The notes under the pieces were generated by a model. The model was not told the origin of the DNA. It saw nothing but the letters and a program-made list of their open reading frames with translations, and did no database searches. From positions 1,984,001-2,048,000 of the forward strand of contig OOIN01000003.1 in NCBI GenBank assembly GCA_900323505.1: DNA of 64,000 bases, in the 5' to 3' direction. The stretch comes from Ustilago trichophora (Eukaryota; Basidiomycota; Ustilaginomycetes; Ustilaginales; Ustilaginaceae). Made by a program: the position numbers and the translations under genes. Position 1 is the stretch's first letter. Every line of letters begins with the position of its first letter. This document shows, piece by piece, positions 44,436 to 52,634 of this stretch.

Positions 44436-46126
44436 CTTGTGCGCGAGCCAGCAGTGCTGGGGAGATGAAGCCGGGAGAAAAGAGTATACGTCCTTGGTCT
44501 ATGTGCCACTGGATACGAGAAGCGTTGGGATGATTGATAGCGAGCCTAGCCTTGACGTTGAGTGTTGCGAGCTCGAGCGGTAGTTGGTTGAGCGAAAAAG
44601 GGAAGCGGGTGCGCTTGAAGGGAAACTACCTTATGCCAAAGCGCTTGTCATGGCCATTCTCGAAGCTAAAAGGACGAACAACACCGCTTCCCCGGTCGGT
44701 GATGTAGATGGAAGAAGTCAAGAAGGAAGGATCAAAGATGCCAATCATGCTTTTTGGCGAATCGACCACGCAAGGCAATCAGCAATGATGAGGGACGAGA
44801 CACAAGCCAAGGTCAAGCCAAAAGCTGAGGATGATTCAGGCTCGCTTGTGGTGCCTGGCTGAAGGCGCATGATTTGTGTTGCTCATCCCCACGCCAAGTT
44901 TGACTTTTCTCCCCTTTCTTTCTTTTTTGTTTCGTGCAGCACACAGGCACGCGACGTTGATTTGTGTCCCTGCACTGGACCCCACTTGAAGTTGGCAATT
45001 CGGGAAGCAATTGAAGGCCAAAATGCGTGCCGTGGGCCAATTCTTTTTCTTTTTGACATGTTTCGGCTTTGCATGCGCTTGCCGAAAGTGGATCTTCTGC
45101 GTCGCTCTTTCTGCTGTATCCTCGCTCTCTCTCTCGATCTATCTCTCTGTCTTGGCACTTTGCTAAAAGCTTGTTGCTGTCGAACAAGCGCACAATACTA
45201 AAGTTGACCGACTGCCATCCATCAGATAATCTTGCGTATGCTCGACACTCGACTCATCCTGAATCTGAGCAAATTTAGCTACACAAGAACGGTCGATTGA
45301 ATGGCAGCGGCGTTTTTCACTCTTTCTCAATAACCTGGGCGCTCTCTCTGCTCGACAATATGCAGCATGGGCGAGCATGAACTCGAGATAGAGCGGAGAA
45401 TGGGACAAGCGAAGCGAAATGGCGAATACGGTAGCTTGGTTCGCGGAGAAAGAATTTTAAGCTCTTTTTCTTTTCTCTTGGGTCACAATGGCCGGTCGTT
45501 CCATGTTTGCTATTCCGCACATCTTCTCTGGAGCGTATGGACCAATTCCCGACTTGCACCTGCCACGCGAGGGTCTGCGCCGCGTTCGCCATTTTACATC
45601 CCATCCTCCTTTCTTCTCTAGCAGACGCACGCACACACGTTCAACATCAATATCATGCCAAGTTTGATTACTTGAGGTTGCTTGTTCAGGCGACACATTC
45701 CAGAGTTGGCCCGTTAACGTCGTTGAGATGGATGTAACAAACTGTGTAATGGACTGGTTATCTGCCGTGCTCATCTGTGTCAGATGATGATGATGCTTCA
45801 TGTGGGGACCGCCGAGATATGTCCGTCGCTTTTTGGTATTTTTAGAGTCGATACATTCACGGTTTTGAATTTTTCAAGATGTTACATCGGTATCTCACAC
45901 AACTTTGCAGGAAATCAAGTGTCGAACTCGCACGACTCCACATTTTGGACGTGATTGCCGAACTTCGAGCCTAGCCGCCCGTACAATTCACGGGTCCAGC
46001 TCGACAATTGCCTGCTTCTCCTACCTTCTCATACCTCGCACAAGCAACACCACAGCACAGTACACCAACCTTATCTCTCATATTCGCATCCACACGCCCC
46101 ATACTAGGGGGGCAATCATCACCGCC
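44436..46126. other. 1.7 kb divergent intergenic region
   Basis: Lies between the arrestin and SGF11 start codons, which read away from each other. No open frame here shows coding character. A purine/pyrimidine-rich patch (CTCTCTCTCGATCTATCTCTC) is at 45123-45151. The SGF11 frame is open back to 45905 but only from a non-ATG codon. Confidence 0.5.
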
Positions 46127-47545
46127 ATGGCCAACGACCCCAAAGCCCCGATAGCGGCCAAATTTCTCGACTCCTTTCTACGCGAGATCGTCCTCGATAC
46201 CGCCCTAACCACCCACACCACCATCAAACGCGCTCGATCCATCTGCCATCTCTGCGGTACTCGATGTCAAGCACACACACCCGCTGCTGAACAGTCCATC
46301 CTCTCTACTGCTTTCGATGCCTCTTCAAAACCTGCTACACCAGGCTCTCGATCGGGTACACCGGCACCAGGCGGTTCAGGATCGACGTCATCGAAGCCGG
46401 ACTACTACTCGAACAATCCACTGTTTGAGTGTCTTGTCTGTTCAAGGCAGGTCAGTTCGAATCGATATGCTACGCATCTGGCAAAATGCATGGGAATGGG
46501 CAGCAAAGGTGGCAGAAAGGGCGCGGCCAGAAATGCGAAAGCAAGTACCACCAGTGTCGGGAGTTTGACGGGGAGGAGCGGGGCAGGGACCCCAAGATAT
46601 GGTAGCGATCTGGACGACGATAGCTTTGCAAAGCGAAAGAATGGTGTCAATGCCAAAAATGGGACAAAGAGGGCCAACAGTCCCCTTGCGGCGAGTACAC
46701 TGGCCAACGCGAGGATGAACAAGAGGATCAAGACTAGCTCGCCTACGCCTCCTCCCAGCGACGGCGGGGTGGGGATGAACAGGTCGTACTCGAGCCAGAC
46801 ATTTGCACCGTCCGCTTTGGGTACGTCAACAGTGCTAAGTGGGTCTCCGCTCAACCCCAACAACAATAACGCTTCTTCGACCACCACCACCACCACCAAG
46901 CCCGGCTCAAAGCTCAATGGCAGTTCCAAACTCAAGCACGATTCCTCCTCCTCCACCAAGAAACGCAAACGGCTCATAGACGACGACGAGGAAGAAGACG
47001 CTGGTGGAAGAAGATCCTACGACGACCGTTCAGCGTCCGAGGCGGATTCCAACGAGGAAGAAGGCGAGATCTCTGATGATGACGATGACGACGATGTTGC
47101 CCTTGCCGCAGGTTCACGTCCTCCTTCATCAGGTACAAAGATCAAATTACCGCTCAGGTCCACCCCAACAACATCCTCTTCCTCCTCGAAGCCCAAAACG
47201 TTCACCATCGCAGACGATTCCGACGACGATTCGGATACAAATCTTTCTGCCCGTCGAAAGACCAACCTCGCATCTGACGATGATGATGATGACGAAGACG
47301 ACGATGACGATGATGAAGAAGACGATGATGACGACGATGACGAAGATGACGAAGAGGATGACGATGTGCAAGTCACGCGAGTCACCCATTCAGCACACGG
47401 TGGCGGGGCGGGAGCAAAGAAGAAAAAACCCTCCAGCACAAGTAGCGGTGCCAACGGCGGTGGACTGCAAAGAGAAAGAGGAAGCGATGGAGAATTTATC
47501 GATGTCGAGAGCGCTTCTGAGCAGAGTGATGCCGATTCTTTCTGA
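46127..47545 (+). CDS. SGF11: SGF11-type zinc-finger protein, SAGA deubiquitinase module
   Basis: Intronless, 472 aa. Sgf11 is part of the Ubp8-Sus1-Sgf73 module that removes ubiquitin from histone H2B. An N-terminal amphipathic helix (AKFLDSFLREIVLDTAL) matches the Sus1-binding helix, and the SGF11 zinc finger is at residues 102-121 (C102, C105, H117, C121, in CLVCSRQVSSNRYATHLAKC). The remaining 350 residues are low complexity, Ser-rich with lysine patches, ending in long Asp/Glu runs (codons 47037-47370). Yeast Sgf11 is only about 100 residues, so the acidic tail is a lineage extension; it may bind histones, which is inference. An additional CxxC pair at residues 40-43 precedes the known finger. 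Confidence 0.85.
   Translation: MANDPKAPIAAKFLDSFLREIVLDTALTTHTTIKRARSICHLCGTRCQAHTPAAEQSILSTAFDASSKPATPGSRSGTPAPGGSGSTSSKPDYYSNNPLFECLVCSRQVSSNRYATHLAKCMGMGSKGGRKGAARNAKASTTSVGSLTGRSGAGTPRYGSDLDDDSFAKRKNGVNAKNGTKRANSPLAASTLANARMNKRIKTSSPTPPPSDGGVGMNRSYSSQTFAPSALGTSTVLSGSPLNPNNNNASSTTTTTTKPGSKLNGSSKLKHDSSSSTKKRKRLIDDDEEEDAGGRRSYDDRSASEADSNEEEGEISDDDDDDDVALAAGSRPPSSGTKIKLPLRSTPTTSSSSSKPKTFTIADDSDDDSDTNLSARRKTNLASDDDDDDEDDDDDDEEDDDDDDDEDDEEDDDVQVTRVTHSAHGGGAGAKKKKPSSTSSGANGGGLQRERGSDGEFIDVESASEQSDADSF
47272..47368 (+). repeat. GAT/GAC trinucleotide repeat coding for poly-Asp
   Basis: Imperfect GAT/GAC/GAA repeat inside SGF11 giving a run of about 30 acidic residues. It is likely to vary in length between strains. 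Confidence 0.9.
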
Positions 47546-47990
47546 CCTAGCGCCACCCTCTTTTCTTCTCTTGGTTCTAATTCGCATTGCAAATCATCTG
47601 TATTTCTACCCCTTTCCATCTCATCTCGCCTCAATCGAGCGTATGCAGCCGATTCTCGGCTTTGATTTCATCGCTCGTGTTGGTTCGATCAGGCGCTGTG
47701 TGAAGGTGGACAAAAGTTTTCCAAAATGAAGGTGAAAGGGTACGAGTACAAGATATCGAAAACAAGCCTAACGAGAGCAGATGAAACGAAAGCAATCCGA
47801 AGGGGAGGCCTAGAAAGCAACGAGAGCTGAAAAAAGGAGTGTGTTGAAGGCGACAAATCGAGCGTTCGACAAGACAGAGAGAGAGAGTGTGTGTGTGTGT
47901 GTGTGTGTGTTGGAAAACACGCTGCGTCGTCCCTAGCCACTGTGGCGGTCCGACGTCAGTCCCCTTGCCAGACCGATTTCAACGCGCCTC
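47546..47990. other. Convergent intergenic spacer
   Basis: Contains both 3' UTRs and the GA/GT microsatellite below. No gene seen. Confidence 0.45.
47875..47910. repeat. GA then GT microsatellite
   Basis: A short GA repeat runs directly into twelve GT units (47887-47910), 80 bases past the stop of the secreted-protein gene. Confidence 0.9.
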
Positions 47991-48599
47991 TTACACCATC
48001 ACGTTGACCAGTAGCGCCATCGCCACGGCCATCGCCACGACGCCCATAGCAGGCATCATGATGGCAGCGGGACTCAACATTCCCAAGCTCAAAAAGATAT
48101 TGCCGTACTTTCCACTGCCATTGGTCGAATTCAACGGGTTGAATCCGATCATCCTAGCCTTGTCCTCACTTTCCAAATCGGCACAGCTGGGAATCTCGCA
48201 CTCCTGCTGTGGGGAGACGTCGTCTTGGCGTCGATACCAGCATTGTGTTCCTGTAGAGAAGCCACAGCAGGTGTTGACGAATCCGTTACCCCAGGAAGCT
48301 TGCTGGTTGACGGCGAGATGGTTGGTCATGCTGCAGGTGGATTCGGTGATGGTGGCATCTCCTCCGGCAGGTGCGGAGCCCGAGGCGGTGGATTGGGCAG
48401 CTGAGGAAGAGGTGGTGGCAGTGGTGGTGTTGGACGCTTGACGTGCTTCCAATAGGGATCGTTCGGAGAGGAGAGGGTTGGAGTCGGACAAGGATCGGTC
48501 GATGAAGGGTTGTGCTACAGAATCGGCCTGCAGTTGGGCAGAAGAGAGTGTAGCCAGTGCAAGCACCGCTACGATCGTGTAGAGCGTGGCGAATCGCAT
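47991..48599 (-). CDS. Small secreted protein, six Cys, probable GPI-anchored or membrane tail
   Basis: Intronless, 202 aa from the ATG at 48599. I do not recognise a family. A signal peptide is clear (hydrophobic core at residues 5-21, likely cut after SSAQ or nearby). A Ser/Thr-rich, probably O-glycosylated spacer follows, then a compact region with six cysteines (TC, TCC, QC, EC, SC), which may form three disulfides. Two N-glycosylation sequons (NST, NGS) precede a strongly hydrophobic C-terminal stretch of about 33 residues (rich in Met/Ala/Val), compatible with a GPI-attachment signal or a membrane span. A cell-wall or surface protein is inferred. Its short size and Cys content also fit an effector-like protein. 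Confidence 0.75.
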   Translation of the reverse strand: MRFATLYTIVAVLALATLSSAQLQADSVAQPFIDRSLSDSNPLLSERSLLEARQASNTTTATTSSSAAQSTASGSAPAGGDATITESTCSMTNHLAVNQQASWGNGFVNTCCGFSTGTQCWYRRQDDVSPQQECEIPSCADLESEDKARMIGFNPLNSTNGSGKYGNIFLSLGMLSPAAIMMPAMGVVAMAVAMALLVNVMV

Positions 48600-48635
48600 G
48601 ATGTATGAAGTAATGAGATGAAGGTGAATGTGGTG

Positions 48636-48660
48636 GAGAGAGAGCGAGAGAGAGAGAGAG
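48636..48660. repeat. GA microsatellite
   Basis: GAGA repeat with one C interruption in the 5' UTR/promoter of the small secreted protein gene (CT-rich on its coding strand). Confidence 0.9.
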
Positions 48661-48988
48661 GGGGAGATGAAAGTGTGGGGTAACTTTATTGTACAAAGCT
48701 TTCCCAGATAAGGTGTGTGCGTGAGAGCCTTGTTGTGTGTGGGGGTTGGGGTTGGAATCAAACAGGGGTCGAAGGAAGGAAGAGAGCTAAAACGACGTCG
48801 AGGTGATTGAAGCTAGGCCGTGCGAAGGGTAGAGAATGGAAGCTTGGTGCACAGTCCTCTGCGTGTGGCGAAGGTTCTGGAGTAGATGAAGCGGTTCGAG
48901 CGGGTCTTACTGAGGAATGGTAGTCAGAGCCGATTCTACGAAAAGGAACGCGTACGGTGGTGAAGATGTGAGGTGGCGAGCAAAGTGT

Positions 48989-49026
48989 GACGACGACGAT
49001 GATGATGATGATGATGATGATGATGA
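48989..49026. repeat. GAC/GAT trinucleotide repeat
   Basis: Twelve or so units, GAC changing to GAT. It does not lie in a convincing coding frame. Confidence 0.9.
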
Positions 49027-49470
49027 GAAGAAGAGTATCAACAGGAAAGCGGCGGAGTATAGAAACGGTATACTGTACATCGGAATGGAATCCATCCATC
49101 ACGATATCCATCAAAATCAGCGCGGCCTGCGGGAGAAAAGCGGGTCAAAATTTCATCTCGCATCCTTCCCTTGCGCGCCGAGACAGGGGAGAAACAAACG
49201 CCGCGTGCTTGTGCTCTCTGTTGTTGCAAGGGGGAATTTTCCTCTCATTCCTCCGATCCACAGTGCAGTTTGTGCACGTCCAAAAATGGGAACCGCCTCG
49301 CTTGGCCAACCCGTCAACCATCGCTTTTCCGAGATGTCTTTTCAAACCCCTTTCTTCACCTCTTTTGACACCATCTACATACTTGGCACTTTCCAGCCAA
49401 GCTCGCTAGAGCTTCTCCTACATCTACCAGCGTATGGACAGATGTATTGAACAAGCACTGCAAACGAAGG

Positions 49471-49487
49471 AAAAAAAAAAAAAAAAA
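49471..49487. repeat. Poly-A tract, 17 bases
   Basis: Uninterrupted A run in the non-coding region upstream of the tRNA 3' flank. Confidence 0.9.
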
Positions 49488-49702
49488 GCCAACACGCGGA
49501 GTCGGAACTCGAATATTGATGTTTGCTTTTTGTTAGGCGATCTCAGCAAGGAGAAATTCCTCCTGTGCAGAAACGCACTCCAGGAGAGAGGATGTCTGTG
49601 TCAAAAATGTCAAATCTGGCCCTCCCCAACTCCATGCAGCCGATCCTTTAGGCCATGGGAAAATTCATCACCCCGCATACTCTGTGTAAGCTTTCACACA
49701 AG

Positions 49703-49748
49703 AAGAAAAAAAAAAAAAAAGAAAAAAAGAAAAAAACGAAAAAAAAAG
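49703..49748. repeat. A-rich tract
   Basis: About 46 bases of A with isolated G and one C; includes a pure run of 15 A (49706-49720). Confidence 0.9.
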
Positions 49749-49990
49749 ATTCCGCGCTAAGAAGTCAGGTAGAGCACGTCAGGCTTTGTTCCTGGTGCCC
49801 CGCAATGCGAACACTTGGTCATATTTGGCTTTTTTCTTCGGTGAGTAAGAGGTTGTCTCTGCTCCTGACGGAGATGGCGTAGTGTAACTTGTGATAGTGC
49901 TCTTGCCTGTTCAAGGATGATCGATTGTGATACATGAGACTCAGTCAAAGTTGAGAGAGGGAGGACAGTTGGGGAGCAAAAAAAAAGCCA

Positions 49991-49995
49991 AAAAA
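49991..49995 (-). terminator. Pol III terminator of tRNA-Cys
   Basis: On the minus strand the tRNA end runs into TTTTT and, after GGC, a second T run of nine (49979-49987). Such T runs terminate RNA polymerase III. Confidence 0.75.
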
Positions 49996-50100
49996 GTGGA
50001 AGGTGGGAATCGAACCCACGACCTCAAGATGTTTCAAAGGGCGCCGCTCTTTGTTCAAGATACGTTGCAATCTCACGCCAAACCACTAAGCCTCTCCCAC
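49995..50100 (-). tRNA. tRNA-Cys(GCA) with a 34 nt intron
   Basis: Read on the minus strand from 50100. The acceptor stem GTGGGAG pairs with CTTCCAC (one G-T). The D arm GCTTAGTGGTTTGGC has A14 and G18G19. The anticodon stem TGAGA/TCTTG encloses loop TTGCAA+A, so the anticodon is GCA (Cys), and the T arm is GTGGG-TTCGATT-CCCAC. The discriminator is T (U73), the known identity base of tRNA-Cys. A 34 nt intron (50030-50063) sits after position 37, where nuclear tRNA introns lie. The B box GGTTCGATTCC is perfect, and a T run follows as Pol III terminator. Position 8 is A instead of the near-universal T, the one odd feature. Mature length is 72 nt before CCA. Confidence 0.88.
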
Positions 50101-50490
50101 GTCGATGCTGCAAAAACCAGTCAATAGCATATATGGACCCTCAATAAGAAGGGGGCTATCGCGCGGGTGCGCTTAAACCCCGCATCTCGAGCCGGTGTGT
50201 CACTGGCGGAATTTGGCCGCTATTACGCCCTCCACACTTTACCCTCTGTGCTGTTCTGTTCTGTTCTGCGATCTACGGCAAGGTGTTCCGTTCGATGGAA
50301 GCGCGGTGTCACAAGATGTGTGTTTGTGGATCGACGAGTTGCCCCGTGCTTCTTTTCTGGTTTCAAAAGAGTCAAGGTATAAAAGCTTTGTCGGTACGGG
50401 CAAGTTGAGATGTCGCGCGACATCGTAACCCCCTACACACTCACACTCTCCCTATACACGCAGGTTGAAACACCAATAAAAACAGCAAAG
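50101..50490. other. Intergenic, GFA promoter and tRNA 5' flank
   Basis: Divergent spacer. Includes a (CTGTT)n short repeat near 50250-50268 and the TATA box below. No gene recognised. Confidence 0.5.
50378..50385 (+). promoter_or_regulatory. TATA box of the GFA gene
   Basis: TATAAAAG, 106 bases upstream of the ATG at 50491, in a suitable position for the core promoter of this gene. Confidence 0.65.
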
Positions 50491-51207
50491 ATGCCTCTCA
50501 ACGGATCCTGTCTCTGCGGTAACGTCAAGATCACCGTCAAGGATGGTGGATTGCCCTTGAAGCCTATCGTTTGTCGATGCACGTGAGTTTGCGCCCGCGC
50601 TTTATATCCAGGATGATGGTGTTGAAAAGCGAAATGGATTCGCTGACACAATTATTGGTCGGTGCTGATGGTGCTGGTGGGTGTAACAGGAACTGCCAGC
50701 AGACTGCTGGATCTCGTAAGTATTCTTTGTCCTCGTCGTCAGCATTCCAATGGAGCATGGATCGCTGACGTCGTTCTCTCCTTCTTTTGTGGATTTTGCA
50801 GCCTTCTCCCTCGTCGCCATCCTACCCGAGGACCAGGTTGAGATTCACGGCGAGACCAAAGCTTGTAAGCATCACATCTCCCCTTCCAATCCATTTTTCC
50901 TCCCCTTGCTCAATACTAACATCTCTTGCATCCGTATTGGTATGGTCGACCCGCAGTCAAGGACAACACCACCGAGAGCGGCAACGCCTCCTATCGACGA
51001 TTCTGCGGCGAGTGCGGTGCGCCCGTCCAAACTGTCGCTCCTGCACGTGCCGGCAGTGCCATTATCAAGATGGGCCTCTTCGCCAAGTCCGACGCCTGGG
51101 GCAAAGACATTGACACTCCCGTCGCCCAGATCTACACTCGCAACAAGAAGGAGTGGGAACCTCTGATCGATGGCGTTGCTGCTGCCGAGGGTATGCCTCC
51201 CATGTAA
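50491..51207 (+). CDS. GFA family (glutathione-dependent formaldehyde-activating type) protein, three introns
   Basis: Exons 50491-50582, 50690-50715, 50802-50864 and 50957-51207 give 143 aa. All three introns are GT-AG (donors GTGAGT, GTAAGT, GTAAGC) and phases agree; no other joining keeps the frame. The second exon is only 26 bases. Zinc-binding motifs of the family are complete after splicing: CLCGNVK near the N-terminus, CRCTNCQQ across the first junction, and FCGECGAPV in the last exon. The founding member, Gfa, promotes S-hydroxymethylglutathione formation in bacteria, but most fungal members have no tested activity, so detoxification of aldehyde adducts is only suggested. It lies upstream of cyanase on the same strand, another small-molecule detoxification gene. 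Confidence 0.9.
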
Positions 51208-51538
51208 CTGAGATCGATGTAGAAGACTTTGTAGAACAAGTAGAGCAGGTTGCTACATTTCAAGGATGGTTGAATGGTGAGTGAAGGAGGTGGTTGTGTT
51301 TTGAGACGTACTTTGTGTGATGGCAGCTTGTGATCGTGGTGAGCCCGCAAGTTGGTGGCGGAGAAAGCGGGTACGGCGACAATTCGCCTTCACAGCATCT
51401 TGTGAGCCAACCATCTGACTCAGACGATGAACATTGCTGAATCATAACAAAGCCAGGGAAAGGGCAAAGACGAATGCGACAAAGCGCCTCCTTATCTTTC
51501 GGCAACACAAAATTGAGATCCGTGCGATGTGCCGTTGT

Positions 51539-51563
51539 TGTACTGTACTGTACTGTACTGTAC
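51539..51563. repeat. Pentanucleotide (TACTG)n repeat
   Basis: Nearly five perfect units of TACTG, forming overlapping GTAC palindromes, about 270 bases upstream of the cyanase ATG. Confidence 0.85.
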
Positions 51564-51715
51564 GTGGCGCACAGGTAGTTTTTCTCTCCACAGAAAAACA
51601 CAGCGGAAATTGCGCGGTTTCGATAAGTTGAGGCTTCTGTTCGGTCTGAACCCTGCATACGCCGTCTTGCGCTTGGACCACTTCAGTCCTTCTCATCGAG
51701 CTCACCCTTCTCTCC

Positions 51716-51723
51716 CTATATAA
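51716..51723 (+). promoter_or_regulatory. TATA box of cyanase gene
   Basis: CTATATAAG, about 110 bases upstream of the ATG at 51831. Confidence 0.65.
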
Positions 51724-51830
51724 GCGCTATTCTCCTTCAAATCGCCTTCTCGCTCCTACAGACATCATCGCTATCGCCAACCCAGCTTCTGCCCACCAAA
51801 TACCATTTTGCACTCAAATAATTCGCAGCA

Positions 51831-52444
51831 ATGTCAAGCTCCTCCTCATCTTCCTCCTCGGGCACCATCACCAGCAAACCCAAAATCCTCTCCACCCTGC
51901 CTCCCATCTTCTCCACCCTCCACGATGCCAAGTCCAAATCCAAGCTAACTTTTTCCGACATTGCCTCTGCCATCGGACGAGACGAGTGGTACGTTGCCGC
52001 CATCTTTTACGGTCAAGCCAAACCTTCCCCTTCCGACGTTGCCAAACTCAGCTCGACGCTCAATGTCCAGCAACGCTACTTGGAGGAGGCTTTCGGAGAA
52101 GATTTCTTCCCTCATAGGGGACTGGGTGAATTTCCACCGCAGGATCCCGTACTGTATAGGTTGTACGAGGTGCTGCTGGTGTATGGATACCCGTTGAAAC
52201 ATCTGATTCATGAAAAGGTGCGTGAATCTACCGTCTCCCCGCACAACTTCGACCCCAGCATTAGACACAGGACTGATAAGGCTGACACGAATCGATTCTG
52301 CAACGATGTGGAGTGCAGTTCGGTGACGGCATCATGTCGGCAATCGACTTTGAAGGTCACGTTGAAAAGGTCAAAGGTAGTCAGGGCGAGGATAGGGTCA
52401 AGATTACGCTTGATGGCAAATTCTTGCCTTATCGCCGATGGTGA
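51831..52444 (+). CDS. Cyanase (cyanate lyase), one intron
   Basis: Exons 51831-52217 and 52319-52444 give 170 aa. The 101 nt intron has GTGCGT as donor and GTGCAG as acceptor, phase 0, with a GCTGAC branch site. Cyanase decomposes cyanate with bicarbonate to ammonia and CO2 in the cytosol, detoxifying cyanate and releasing nitrogen. The protein is collinear with the family: an N-terminal helical DNA-binding-like domain ([23 protein letters not shown]), then [24 protein letters not shown]. The catalytic triad of the E. coli enzyme (Arg96, Glu99, Ser122) corresponds to R110, E113 and S136 (GIMSAIDF, just after the intron). The C-terminus [10 protein letters not shown] is the family hallmark. 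A Ser run at residues 2-10 is a fungal-type extension. Converges on the Tudor-SN gene. Confidence 0.96.
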
Positions 52445-52634
52445 TCCGTCCTCAATCTTCAGCATCTGATCCCGTCTTCGTCTATCAAGCAATTCTCTCG
52501 AAACTCATCCCGCGCTCGCAATCACAATCTCAGCCCGAGTCCGACTTGGTTCACCATAAACATGTCTGCATTTGCTTTGGGAAGGCTGTCTCTAAGAAAG
52601 TTCGGCACAAGTCTCTTCACCGTGACGGTCAGAG

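Larger units (their letters stand above)
48600..49994. other. 1.4 kb intergenic, microsatellite-rich
   Basis: Promoter side of the small secreted protein plus the tRNA 3' flank. It contains GA, GAT and A-rich tracts, the clearest listed separately. No gene recognised. Confidence 0.5.
51208..51830. other. Intergenic, cyanase promoter
   Basis: Spacer with a pentanucleotide repeat and a TATA box (listed separately). No gene recognised. Confidence 0.5.

Noticed and set aside
47017..47634. Minus-strand poly-Ser frame opposite SGF11
   Set aside because: Complement of the Asp repeat (GAT/GAC reads as ATC/GTC/TCG); not a protein.
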